From: Clostridia bacterium
Lineage (GTDB): Bacteria; Bacillota; Clostridia; Christensenellales; Aristaeellaceae
DNA length: 28,273 nt
Assembly: GCA_016297535.1 (NCBI GenBank)
Contig: JAEDGL010000013.1
Span: 1 to 28,273, forward strand
Reading direction: 5' to 3'
Position 1 is the first letter of the stretch. Each line of letters opens with the position of its first letter. Positions 12,793-20,711 of this stretch are shown piece after piece. A program made the position numbers and the translations under genes. The notes below the pieces were generated by a model that was not told the origin of the DNA, did not search any database, and saw only the letters and a list, made by a program, of their open reading frames with translations.

Positions 12793-14306
12793 AACCCGTT
12801 CTTCTGAAAAAACGCGTATCCAACCGTGTGCTGGTATGGCTGTGCGTAAGCGCGCTGCTTTTGAGCCTGCTGCCACTGTATGCGCTGTCGTTTTACAACC
12901 ATGCCTGCTATGATGATTTTGGCTTTTCCATCCTCACGCACGATGCATGGCGCGGCAGCGGCAGCTGGGCCGAAACCATCCGCGCCGCGGTTCAAAACAC
13001 CGTGGGAATCCGCCAGACATGGGAGGGCACCTATGCCACTTCCTTTATCAGCGCGCTGCAGCCCGCCGTATCCGGCGAGCATCTGTACTGGCTGACCACT
13101 CTGCTGCTGCTGAGCTTTCTGCTGCTGTCGCTGTGGTTTTTCCTGCGGCAGATGCTGGTGCGAGTGCTGGGGGCGGATGCGACTACCTTCTGGATGGCCT
13201 TCAGCGCCCTGTCCTTTGTGATGATCCAGTTTGTGCCCGATCTGAGCGAGGCCTTCTTCTGGTTTAACGGTGGCGTGGCCTATACGTTGATGTGGTCGCT
13301 CATGGTGCTTCGCCTGGGCGTATATGCACGCATGACGCATACCGGCAGCAAAACCGGCAAAACAGCTCTGGGCGCTGTCATGATCCTTCTGACGGTGGTT
13401 GTGGGCGGAGCAAAGTATACCACGCTGCTGCTTGCCGCGCTGGTGGATCTGCTGATTACGGCGTGGGCATTCTGGAAAAAGAAGGGCTACCGCCGGTTTT
13501 CCGTGACCTGCTTTGTGCTGATGATGGCCTGCTTTGCCTTTAGCGCTACGGCGCCGGGCAACAGTGTTCGCGCGGCTACCCTGATGGGCGGTGTAAGCGC
13601 GCCGGAGGCCATTCTGCAATCCTTCTACTTTGGTATTGCGCTCATGGGCAGCTGGTTTTCGCTGCCGCTTCTGGTGGTGTGGGCGCTGATTGCCTGGCAG
13701 TTGAGCGAGGCGCTGCACGGCTGCCCGTTGCGGTTTAATCATCCGATCTGGGTAACGGTACTCAGCCTGTGCCTGTTCTGCGCCCAGCTTGCCCCGACCA
13801 TTTATACCGGCAACTATCTGGGGGACGGGCGTACTGTCAACACCTATTTTTATACCTTTGTGCTGATGAGCTGCGCCCTGGTGCTGTACTGGATGGGCTG
13901 GCTGATCCGCCGCAGGGAATGCCGCAGCTGTGTGGCGGCCATCGGCACATCCCGGAAAAACGGGCTTCGCATGGGCGCTCTGCTGGCGGCTGTGGTTCTG
14001 CTGGTAATCGGCTGCATCAGCTTTCAGCCCGATGCGGATACACCGCAGGGCCTGGACAACATGGCTTCCGTAAGCGCTCTGCGCTCGCTGCTCAACGGAG
14101 AGGCCAGGGCGTATGACGAGGCGATGACCCAGCGGGATGCCGCCCTCAACGATCCCGCGCAGCCCGAGGTGGTTCTCCATCCGGTGGAAACCATCCCCGA
14201 GGCCTTTATGGGGGATGCGCTGGAGAGCGACAACCTGGACTACGTGCTCAGCCTGTATGCCGAATACTATGAAAAGCAGCGCGTAACCGTTGCAAAGGAG
14301 GAATAG
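12789..14306 (+). CDS. DUF6056-type multispanning membrane protein, GT-C-like (second copy)
   Basis: A 505-residue paralogue of the preceding protein, starting at the ATG overlapping its stop. It keeps the same motifs in the same order: CYDDFGF after helix 1 (D42-D43), EAFFWFNGGV, APGNSVRA, LQSFYFGIA and GDGRTVNTYF, and a C-terminal soluble part with LNDPAQPEVVLHP matching LNDETQPVVTLEP of copy one. Sequence between motifs is well diverged, so the duplication is old, and both copies have been kept. This suggests two transferases with different acceptors or donors, or a heteromeric pair. The membrane location is certain; the enzymatic role is inferred from the GT-C-like layout and the neighbouring polyprenyl-phosphate glycosyltransferase. 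Confidence 0.8.
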   Translation: MKPVLLKKRVSNRVLVWLCVSALLLSLLPLYALSFYNHACYDDFGFSILTHDAWRGSGSWAETIRAAVQNTVGIRQTWEGTYATSFISALQPAVSGEHLYWLTTLLLLSFLLLSLWFFLRQMLVRVLGADATTFWMAFSALSFVMIQFVPDLSEAFFWFNGGVAYTLMWSLMVLRLGVYARMTHTGSKTGKTALGAVMILLTVVVGGAKYTTLLLAALVDLLITAWAFWKKKGYRRFSVTCFVLMMACFAFSATAPGNSVRAATLMGGVSAPEAILQSFYFGIALMGSWFSLPLLVVWALIAWQLSEALHGCPLRFNHPIWVTVLSLCLFCAQLAPTIYTGNYLGDGRTVNTYFYTFVLMSCALVLYWMGWLIRRRECRSCVAAIGTSRKNGLRMGALLAAVVLLVIGCISFQPDADTPQGLDNMASVSALRSLLNGEARAYDEAMTQRDAALNDPAQPEVVLHPVETIPEAFMGDALESDNLDYVLSLYAEYYEKQRVTVAKEE

Positions 14307-14308
14307 CA

Positions 14309-15052
14309 TTGCTTCTGCAGGGAAAGAACGCGCTGATTACCGGCGCGGCGCGCGGAATCGGCGCGGCGATGGTGGAGGTGTTTGCGCGCGAGGGCGCCAA
14401 TGTCTGGGCCTTTGCGCGCAGGCCGGACGATGCCTTTGAAATGCGGCTGGCGGAAACGGCGCAGCGGTACGGCGTGTGGATCAGGCCCGTGTACTGCGAG
14501 CTTTCCGATACCGCGGCCATCAAGGAAGCCTTCCGGCAGGTGATGGCGGACAGGCAGCCCCTGCATGTGCTGGTCAACAATGCCGGCGTCATGGGGGAGG
14601 ACCGCATGTTCCAGATGACCTCCGAGCAGGAAATGAGACAGCTTTTCGACGTCAATTTCTTTGCCATGGTGGAGGTCAGCCGCCTGGCCACGCGCCTGAT
14701 GGCGCGCAACAAACAGGGCGCGGTGGTCAACATCGCTTCCATCGCGGGGCTTGACGGGGACAGCCGCCTTGATTATTCCGCGTCCAAGGCCGCGGTGATC
14801 GCCGCCACCAAAAAAATGGCGCGCGAGCTGATCAGCGTGGGCATCCGCGTAAACGCCCTCGCTCCCGGCTTTACGGATACCGATCTGGTGAGGGGGCTTA
14901 GCGAAAAGGTGGTGCGGGAGCAGACGGAGAAAATTCTCATGAAGCGCAAGGCCAGGCCGGAGGAAATCGCCAACGTTGCGGCCTTTCTGGCCAGCGACAT
15001 GGCCTCCTACGTAACCGCCCAGGTATGGCGCGCGGACGGCGGTATTCTGTAA
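14309..15052 (+). CDS. Short-chain dehydrogenase/reductase, FabG-like
   Basis: A 247-residue cytoplasmic NAD(P)-dependent oxidoreductase. It starts at a TTG (14309) 7 bases after AAAGGAGG and two bases after the previous stop. The Rossmann motif TGAARGIG is at residues 11-18, NNAG near 89-92, the catalytic Ser near 144 in IASIAG, and YSASK gives Y156 and K160. The ending LASDMASYVTAQVWRADGG is typical of 3-oxoacyl-ACP reductases of the FabG group. It sits directly before an acyl carrier protein, so it may act on an ACP-bound keto group, or reduce the aldehyde made by the LuxC-like protein. The exact substrate is not known. Confidence 0.9.
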   Translation: MLLQGKNALITGAARGIGAAMVEVFAREGANVWAFARRPDDAFEMRLAETAQRYGVWIRPVYCELSDTAAIKEAFRQVMADRQPLHVLVNNAGVMGEDRMFQMTSEQEMRQLFDVNFFAMVEVSRLATRLMARNKQGAVVNIASIAGLDGDSRLDYSASKAAVIAATKKMARELISVGIRVNALAPGFTDTDLVRGLSEKVVREQTEKILMKRKARPEEIANVAAFLASDMASYVTAQVWRADGGIL

Positions 15053-15094
15053 CGGTACCAAATGATACAAACAGAGCAAAAGGAGAGAAAAGGG

Positions 15095-15331
15095 ATGAAC
15101 AATCTGGAAAAGTATATCAATGCCTTTGCGGAATCGCTGGAGGTAGCGCCCGATCAGGTGCCCGCGCTCAAGTACGGCGAGAGCGACCAGTGGGACAGCG
15201 TGGGCCACATGAGCCTGATTGCCGCGCTGGAGGATGCCTTTGACATTATGATTGACATGGATGATATCATCGATCTGAGCTCTTTTGAAAAGGGAAAGGA
15301 GATCCTGGGCAAGTATGATGTGGAGCTTTGA
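15095..15331 (+). CDS. Acyl carrier protein
   Basis: A 78-residue acidic protein. The ATG at 15095 is preferred because AGGAG lies about 9 bases upstream; an ATG at 15062 gives an unusual basic extension. The phosphopantetheine site is in QWDSVGHMSLI (Ser35), followed by the helix LEDAFDIMIDMDDIIDLSS as in ACPs. It would carry an acyl group as a thioester between the ligase, the LuxE-like and LuxC-like proteins and the dehydrogenase. The stop overlaps the start of the ligase. The WDSxGHM form is typical of stand-alone ACPs from surface-polysaccharide clusters rather than the fatty-acid AcpP (family knowledge). No phosphopantetheinyl transferase is nearby. Confidence 0.9.
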   Translation: MNNLEKYINAFAESLEVAPDQVPALKYGESDQWDSVGHMSLIAALEDAFDIMIDMDDIIDLSSFEKGKEILGKYDVEL

Positions 15332-16721
15332 CCGCTTTGGCGAAAGCATCGCCCTGCGGGATGAGGCTGGCCAGACGCTGAGCTACCGCCAGCTGAAGGC
15401 GGAGGGGGAAGCGCTGTGCGCCGCCGCGGGCGGCCGCTGCCTGGTTTTCGGCCTGTGCCAGAATACCCTTGGCAGCGTGATGGGCTATGCAGGGTTTCTG
15501 GAGGGCGGAATTGTGCCTGCGCTGCTGAGCGCGGGCATTGACCGCCAGCTGTTTGATTCGCTGTATCAGAAGTACCGTCCCGCCTATCTGTGGGCGCCTG
15601 AGGCCTTCGACTGGGAAGGCTGCCGCTGTGTGTACGAGCGTCTGGGTTACCGGCTGCTCCAAACGCCCTTTGGCCGCGAAACCAGGCTGTTTGACGGTCT
15701 GGCGCTTTTGCTGACCACCAGCGGCTCCACCGGCAGCCCCAAATTTGTGCGCCAGAGCTATGCCAACATCCGCGCCAACACGGACAGCATTGTGGAATAC
15801 CTGCAGCTGGACGCTACCGAAAGGCCCATCACCACCCTGCCCATGAACTATACCTATGGGCTGAGCATTCTCAACAGCCATCTGGATGTGGGCGCAACCA
15901 TTCTGCTTACCGAAAAGGGCATTGCCCAGCGCGAATTCTGGCAGTTCTTCCGCGCCGAAGGCGCCACCAGCTTTGGCGGTGTGCCCTACACCTATGAAAT
16001 GCTGGATCGCATGCGCTTTCTGCGCATGGATCTGCCCAGCCTGCGCACCATGACGCAGGCCGGAGGCAAGCTGCTGCCGCAGCTTCACCAGAAGTTTGTG
16101 GAGTGGTGCCGAGAGAACGGCAAGCGGTTTATCGTGATGTACGGCCAATGCGAGGCCACTGCGCGCATGGCCTATCTGCCCTGGGAAAAGAGTTTGGAAA
16201 AGGTGGGCAGCATGGGCATTGCCATCCCCGGCGGCCGTTTTGAGCTGATCGACGTAAACGGCGATGTCATTACCGAAACGGGCGTAACGGGCGAGCTTCG
16301 CTATTACGGCCAAAACGTAACGCTTGGCTATGCCGAGTGCGCCGCCGACCTGCAAAAGGGCGACGAGCGCGGCGGCGTGCTGGAAACCGGCGATATGGCG
16401 CAGCGTGACGAGGATGGCTATTTCCAGATCGTCGGGCGCAAAAAGCGCTTTCTCAAGATGTATGGCAACCGCGTCAATCTGGATGAAACCGAGCGCATGC
16501 TCAAGGCCGCATTTCCCGATGGTGAATGCGCCTGTGCCGGACGGGATGATCACCTGATGATCTTTTCCACCGAGGAAAGCCAGCTGCCGCAGATGCGTGC
16601 CTTCCTCAGCGAAAAAACAGGCATCAACGCAAGCGGCTTCCACACCATGCACCTGGAAACCATTCCCAAAAGCGATTCCGGAAAAACCCTCTACCGCGAA
16701 CTGGAGAAATACCATGTTTGA
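15315..16721 (+). CDS. AMP-dependent acyl ligase (ANL superfamily)
   Basis: A 468-residue enzyme, short for the family, that should activate a carboxylic acid with ATP and load it onto the ACP or CoA. The start is ATG 15315 or 15318, inside the end of the ACP gene; an earlier TTG at 15285 is possible. Motifs are clear: phosphate loop TTSGSTGSPK (134-143), YGQCEAT in place of the common YGxTE, TGDMA with the ribose-binding Asp, the hinge GRKKRFLKMYGNRVNLDE, and the catalytic Lys in SDSGKTLY (K457). The start lacks a close ribosome site (AAAGGAG about 13 bases away), so coupling to the ACP is likely. The acyl substrate is unknown. Confidence 0.9.
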   Translation: MMWSFDRFGESIALRDEAGQTLSYRQLKAEGEALCAAAGGRCLVFGLCQNTLGSVMGYAGFLEGGIVPALLSAGIDRQLFDSLYQKYRPAYLWAPEAFDWEGCRCVYERLGYRLLQTPFGRETRLFDGLALLLTTSGSTGSPKFVRQSYANIRANTDSIVEYLQLDATERPITTLPMNYTYGLSILNSHLDVGATILLTEKGIAQREFWQFFRAEGATSFGGVPYTYEMLDRMRFLRMDLPSLRTMTQAGGKLLPQLHQKFVEWCRENGKRFIVMYGQCEATARMAYLPWEKSLEKVGSMGIAIPGGRFELIDVNGDVITETGVTGELRYYGQNVTLGYAECAADLQKGDERGGVLETGDMAQRDEDGYFQIVGRKKRFLKMYGNRVNLDETERMLKAAFPDGECACAGRDDHLMIFSTEESQLPQMRAFLSEKTGINASGFHTMHLETIPKSDSGKTLYRELEKYHV

Positions 16722-17793
16722 TGTCAACAACCTGCCTGCTCTGCCCGTCTACGAATGGGAACACGGGCAAAAGCATGCCTTTTTAACCCGCGAGCTGTGC
16801 GAATTGACGCGCCACCACGCCCAAAGCTGCCCGGAGTACGCAAGCATTCTTCGGGCAAGCGGCGTGGATGTGGACCGTGTGCAATCCTACGAGCAGCTGC
16901 CCTTTTTGCCGGTGCGGCTGTTCAAGGAGTTTTCGCTCAAAAGCGTGCCGGATGAGGCGCTGCACAAAACCATGACCTCCTCCGGCACCACCGGCCAGCA
17001 GGTAAGCCGCATTTATCTGGATCGGGAAACCTCCACCCTGCAAAGCAAGGTGCTCAGCCGCATCGTGGGAGAGTTTCTGGGCAAGCAGCGCCTGCCCATG
17101 ATCATTCTGGATACCAGCGCCGTGATCAAAAACCGCGCCATGTTCTCCGCGCGCGGCGCGGGCATTCTGGGCTTCAGCATGTTTGGCCGCGATAAAATCT
17201 ATGCGCTGGATGAAAACATGCAGCTGGATGTGGAGGGGCTGAAGGCCTTTTTGCAAAAGCACGAGGGCGAGGAGCTCTTCCTTTTCGGCTTTACGTTTAT
17301 GATCTGGCAGCATTTTTGCGCGCAGCTGCGCAAATCCGGCTACCGGCCCGATCTCAGCCGCGGGGTGCTGATCCACGGCGGCGGCTGGAAGAAACTGGCC
17401 GACCAGCGCATCACCGCCGCGCAGTTTGGGCAGGAGCTTCTGGAAACCTGCGGCCTGAGCCGCGTGCACGATTATTACGGCATGGTGGAGCAGACCGGCA
17501 CCATCTATATGCAATGCGAATGCGGCCATCTGCACGCGCCCGTGTGGTCGGATATCACCATCCGCCGCCCGGGGAATTTTGGCGTGGCGCAGGTGGGCGA
17601 GGCGGGGCTGGTGCAGGTAAGCAGCCTGCTGGCGCGCAGCTATCCCGGCCATATCCTGCTCACGGAGGACGAGGGCAGAATTCTGGGCGAGGACGACTGT
17701 CCCTGCGGCCGCAAGGGCAAATACTTTGAAATTCTCGGGCGCATCAGGCGCGCGGAGATCAGGGGGTGCAGCGATACCTATGAACAGAAGTGA
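16714..17793 (+). CDS. LuxE-type acyl-protein synthetase
   Basis: A 359-residue protein, start ATG 16714, overlapping the ligase stop by 8 bases. In bioluminescent bacteria LuxE activates a fatty acid as acyl-AMP and holds it on a cysteine before handing it to the reductase LuxC. Here the adenylate-type motif SSGTTGQQVSRI is near residues 89-100, YYGMVEQTG lies in the mid-protein, and a metal-type CECGH and CPCGRKGKYFEILGRI follow. The end RAEIRGCSDTYEQ holds a Cys at 352, placed like the acyl-accepting cysteine near the LuxE C-terminus. It overlaps the LuxC-like gene by 14 bases. No luxAB is present, so light emission is not its role. Confidence 0.88.
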   Translation: MFDVNNLPALPVYEWEHGQKHAFLTRELCELTRHHAQSCPEYASILRASGVDVDRVQSYEQLPFLPVRLFKEFSLKSVPDEALHKTMTSSGTTGQQVSRIYLDRETSTLQSKVLSRIVGEFLGKQRLPMIILDTSAVIKNRAMFSARGAGILGFSMFGRDKIYALDENMQLDVEGLKAFLQKHEGEELFLFGFTFMIWQHFCAQLRKSGYRPDLSRGVLIHGGGWKKLADQRITAAQFGQELLETCGLSRVHDYYGMVEQTGTIYMQCECGHLHAPVWSDITIRRPGNFGVAQVGEAGLVQVSSLLARSYPGHILLTEDEGRILGEDDCPCGRKGKYFEILGRIRRAEIRGCSDTYEQK

Positions 17794-18973
17794 CGTAACG
17801 CTGCTTTGCGGGGAAAGCTGCGAAACCATCCGCCCCCTGCCGCCCTTTTCGGAGCCTGTGCTGGCCTTTCTGAGCGACCTGAGCGCCGCCCTGATGAAGG
17901 ACCGGCAGGCGAAGGCCTATCCGGATGTGATTACGTTTGCGTTTTTCTGCCGCCGTGCCCATCTGGAAGCGCTCAGGGCCGAATATGCCGGACAGCTGGA
18001 GGACCGCCTTGGACGCGGCCTGGCCTTTCATATTGCGCCCGGCAATGTGCCCATCAACTTTGCCTATTCGCTGGTGGCGGGCCTGCTGGCAGGAAACGCT
18101 TGTGTGGTCAAAGCTTCCAGCCGGGATTTTGCGCAGACGCGCATCGTCTGCCGCGCCATGGAAATGCTTTTCAATGCCCACCCGGCCATGGCGGCCTATG
18201 TGAACGTGATTCTCTATCCGCGCGAGCGTCAGGATATCACGCAGGACTATTCCGCCCGGTGCGACGCGCGCATCATCTGGGGCGGCGATGAAACCGTGCG
18301 CCGGGTGCGCGCCGCCGCCCTTGCGCCTCACGCGGTGGAGGTAACGTTCCCGGACCGCTACAGCCTGCTGGTGATTGATCCCAGGGCCGTTCTGGCCATG
18401 GACGAAAAGCAGCTTGCGCAGGCCGCGCAGGGCTTTTACAACGATACCTACCTGACCGATCAGAACGCCTGCACCTCTCCCCGGCTGGTTTACTGGCTGG
18501 GCGAAAAGGAGGCGCTGGGAGAAGCGCAGGATCGCTTCTGGAACGCGGTGCAGGCCTTTGCGCAGCCCCGCTATCCATTGGAGCCCGTGGTGGCCGTTGA
18601 CAAGCTGACCGCGGCCTGCCGCGCGGCCATCGGCCTGCCCGGCGCCCAGATCATTCCCATGGCGGATAACACGGTGGTCAGGGTTCAGGTGGATGCGCTG
18701 ACGGCGGATGTGGACGAGCACCGCTGCGCGGGCGGCTTTTTCATCGAATATGCCTCCGACACGCTGGATGCACTTGTGCCTGTGGTAAAGCGCAAGTACC
18801 AGACGCTGTCCTGCCTTGGCGTGGATGGAAAGGTGATCCGCCGCTTTGTGGTGGAAAACGGCCTGCGCGGGATTGACCGTATTGCGCCCGTGGGCCACAC
18901 CATGGATTTTGCGCTCACCTGGGATGGAAACGATCTGATCCGTACGCTCAGCCGCCGGATCACCGTTGTTTGA
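17780..18973 (+). CDS. LuxC-type acyl-CoA/acyl-protein reductase
   Basis: A 397-residue NADPH-dependent reductase that converts a bound acyl group to an aldehyde. The start at ATG 17780 lies within the end of the LuxE-like gene. Family features are AFHIAPGNVPINFAYSL, LLAGNACVVKASS, and the catalytic cysteine C231 in LTDQNACTSPRLVYW, followed by KRKYQTLSCLG and the C-terminal GIDRIAPVGHTMDF, which is diagnostic of LuxC. The length is somewhat below Vibrio LuxC (about 480). Coupling to LuxE, ACP and ligase implies one acyl-to-aldehyde pathway. Which acid is reduced cannot be told. The alternative of a CoA-linked reductase independent of LuxE is less likely given the overlap. Confidence 0.92.
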   Translation: MNRSDVTLLCGESCETIRPLPPFSEPVLAFLSDLSAALMKDRQAKAYPDVITFAFFCRRAHLEALRAEYAGQLEDRLGRGLAFHIAPGNVPINFAYSLVAGLLAGNACVVKASSRDFAQTRIVCRAMEMLFNAHPAMAAYVNVILYPRERQDITQDYSARCDARIIWGGDETVRRVRAAALAPHAVEVTFPDRYSLLVIDPRAVLAMDEKQLAQAAQGFYNDTYLTDQNACTSPRLVYWLGEKEALGEAQDRFWNAVQAFAQPRYPLEPVVAVDKLTAACRAAIGLPGAQIIPMADNTVVRVQVDALTADVDEHRCAGGFFIEYASDTLDALVPVVKRKYQTLSCLGVDGKVIRRFVVENGLRGIDRIAPVGHTMDFALTWDGNDLIRTLSRRITVV

Positions 18974-18987
18974 TGGAGAGGTGTCGT

Positions 18988-19977
18988 ATGGCAAAAACCC
19001 TTCTTTCCTTTGTTATTCCCTGCTACCGTTCGGCCAAAACCATCGGCGCGGTCGTGCAGGAGCTGACCGAAACCGTCGCCACCCGCGCCGATGAGTACGA
19101 CCATGAAATCATCCTTGTCAACGACGGCAGCCCGGACAATGTTGCGCAGGTAATTCGCGACCTTTGCAGGCAGGATCCCTCCATTGTGTTTGTGGATCTC
19201 AGCCGCAACTTTGGTCAGCACAGCGCGCTGATGGCGGGCTTTGCCCAGGTGCGGGGCGATATTGTGATCTGCCTGGATGATGACGGCCAGACCCCGGCCA
19301 ACGAATGCTTCAAGCTGATCGACAAGGTGGCCGAGGGCTACGACCTGGTGTTTGCGCAATATCCCACGCGCAAGCAAAGCTGGTTTCGCAATCTGGGCAG
19401 CCGGTTCAACACCTTCTGCAACCACTTCTTTTACAACCAGCCCAGGGAGCTTACGGCCAACAGCTACTACGCCTGCCAGCGCTTTGTGGTGGACAGCGCC
19501 CTCAAGTATCCCAATCCGTTTCCCTATGTAACGGGGCTTTTGTTTCAGAGCGTGAGCCGCTACTGCAATGTGCCCATCCATCACCGCTCCCGCATGGAGG
19601 GCGAAAGCGGCTACAACCTGAAAAAGCTGATTTCGCTGTGGGTAAACGGCGTAACGGCCTTTTCCATCAAGCCGCTCCGCCTGGCCAGCTACGTGGGCTG
19701 GCTGATTGCGGCGGCCGGCTTCCTGTTTGCGCTGGTTACCATCTTGCGTAAAATATTCAATCCTGCCATGCAGGCTGGTTGGGCCAGCACCATTTCGCTG
19801 ATGCTGGTGCTGGGAGGAATCATCATTACCCTGATGGGTATTATTGGGGAATACATCGGCCGCATTTACCTCAGCATCAACCGTTATCCGCAGTATGTGG
19901 TGCGCAGCGTAACGCGCAGCGAGGCCGGAAAGGAGGGCGAGGCCCTTGAAAACGACGCACGCCGTCTGGGAGCTTGA
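18988..19977 (+). CDS. Polyprenyl-phosphate glycosyltransferase, GtrB/DPM1-type (GT2)
   Basis: A 329-residue membrane-anchored glycosyltransferase that should move a sugar from a nucleotide donor to undecaprenyl phosphate. The ATG at 18988 has GGAG 9 bases upstream. The GT2 domain is at about 5-225, with VIPCYRS, VNDGSPD and a triple-Asp motif CLDDDGQTP (D97-D99). An amphipathic region and two helices follow (about 232-258 and 267-290), then GEYIGRIYLSINRYPQYVV, as in GtrB and ArnC. It is the link between cytoplasmic chemistry and the DUF6056 proteins, which could use the lipid-linked sugar on the outer face. It overlaps the next gene by 32 bases. Confidence 0.92.
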   Translation: MAKTLLSFVIPCYRSAKTIGAVVQELTETVATRADEYDHEIILVNDGSPDNVAQVIRDLCRQDPSIVFVDLSRNFGQHSALMAGFAQVRGDIVICLDDDGQTPANECFKLIDKVAEGYDLVFAQYPTRKQSWFRNLGSRFNTFCNHFFYNQPRELTANSYYACQRFVVDSALKYPNPFPYVTGLLFQSVSRYCNVPIHHRSRMEGESGYNLKKLISLWVNGVTAFSIKPLRLASYVGWLIAAAGFLFALVTILRKIFNPAMQAGWASTISLMLVLGGIIITLMGIIGEYIGRIYLSINRYPQYVVRSVTRSEAGKEGEALENDARRLGA

Positions 19978-20680
19978 AAACATCGGAACCGACGCCTGGG
20001 AGATTCAGCTGGACGCGGATGATACGCCCGACATGCTCTCCCGGGAGGAGCAGCGCCTTGCGGCCGGGGGCGCGCAGTATCTGGTGGTCAAAACCCCGCC
20101 CAACTGCCAGCAGCTGCTTTTCGGCCTGCCTGCGCTGGGATATACCTTTGTGGAAATGGTTTTTCATGTGGCCGTCCGCCGCAGCGATTACCATATGCCG
20201 GATCACATCGCCCGCTTCGACCGGGGGCTTACCGTGGTGGAACGCACCGGGCAAGCCGATCGCGAGCGCATCTACGGCCTGATCCGCAAGGGCATCTTTC
20301 ATAGCGACCGCGTGAGCATCGATCCGGCCTTTGGCGTGGGCATGGGCGGCAACCGCTACGCCAACTGGCTCAAAAGCCTGATTGAAAAGGGAGGCTTTCT
20401 CTACGAGGTGCTAAGCGGCGACCGTCCCATCGGCTTTTTTGTCATCTGCCGAAAGGATGAAAACACGGTGGATCCCGTGCTGATGGGCATGTATGACGAG
20501 CAGAATGATCGCGGCATGGGCGCGCTTTTGCACAAAAAAACGCTGGACACCTGCTTTACACATCCGTGCAAGCGGCTGACCAGCACGATTGTATCCAACA
20601 ATACCAAGGTGCTCAGCGTTTATGTAAACGCCGGCGCGGCCATTACAGATACGCTGTATACCTATGTAAAGCACATCTGA
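19946..20680 (+). CDS. WecD-like GNAT acyltransferase
   Basis: A 244-residue protein starting at TTG 19946, 9 bases after AAGGAGG and inside the end of the glycosyltransferase gene. The N-terminal half has FGLPALGYTFVEMVFHVAV; the C-terminal half carries the GNAT pattern, with a strand GGFLYEVLSGDRPIGFFVIC, the acyl-CoA loop region near DEQNDRGMGALL and VSNNTKVLSVYVNAGA. The layout resembles WecD (dTDP-fucosamine acetyltransferase), which N-acetylates an amino sugar. It may acylate the sugar used by the neighbouring glycosyltransferase, possibly with a non-acetyl group from the ACP pathway (inference). A small terminator overlaps its stop, marking the operon end. Confidence 0.7.
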   Translation: MKTTHAVWELENIGTDAWEIQLDADDTPDMLSREEQRLAAGGAQYLVVKTPPNCQQLLFGLPALGYTFVEMVFHVAVRRSDYHMPDHIARFDRGLTVVERTGQADRERIYGLIRKGIFHSDRVSIDPAFGVGMGGNRYANWLKSLIEKGGFLYEVLSGDRPIGFFVICRKDENTVDPVLMGMYDEQNDRGMGALLHKKTLDTCFTHPCKRLTSTIVSNNTKVLSVYVNAGAAITDTLYTYVKHI

Positions 20681-20694
20681 CAGGTGCTTTGCTT
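20668..20694 (+). terminator. Terminator-like hairpin overlapping the operon's last stop codon
   Basis: AAAGCAC (20668-20674) pairs with GTGCTTT (20684-20690) around a 9-base loop that contains the TGA stop, followed by GCTTTTCC. Seven base pairs and a short T-run suggest partial termination of the acyl/glycan operon just before relA, which begins 31 bases after the stop. Confidence 0.5.
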
Positions 20695-20711
20695 TTCCAA
20701 GAGGTGGGAAG

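Noticed and set aside
15095..18973. Bioluminescence (lux) operon
   Set aside because: LuxC- and LuxE-like genes are present but luxA, luxB and luxD are absent, and the neighbours are glycan genes.
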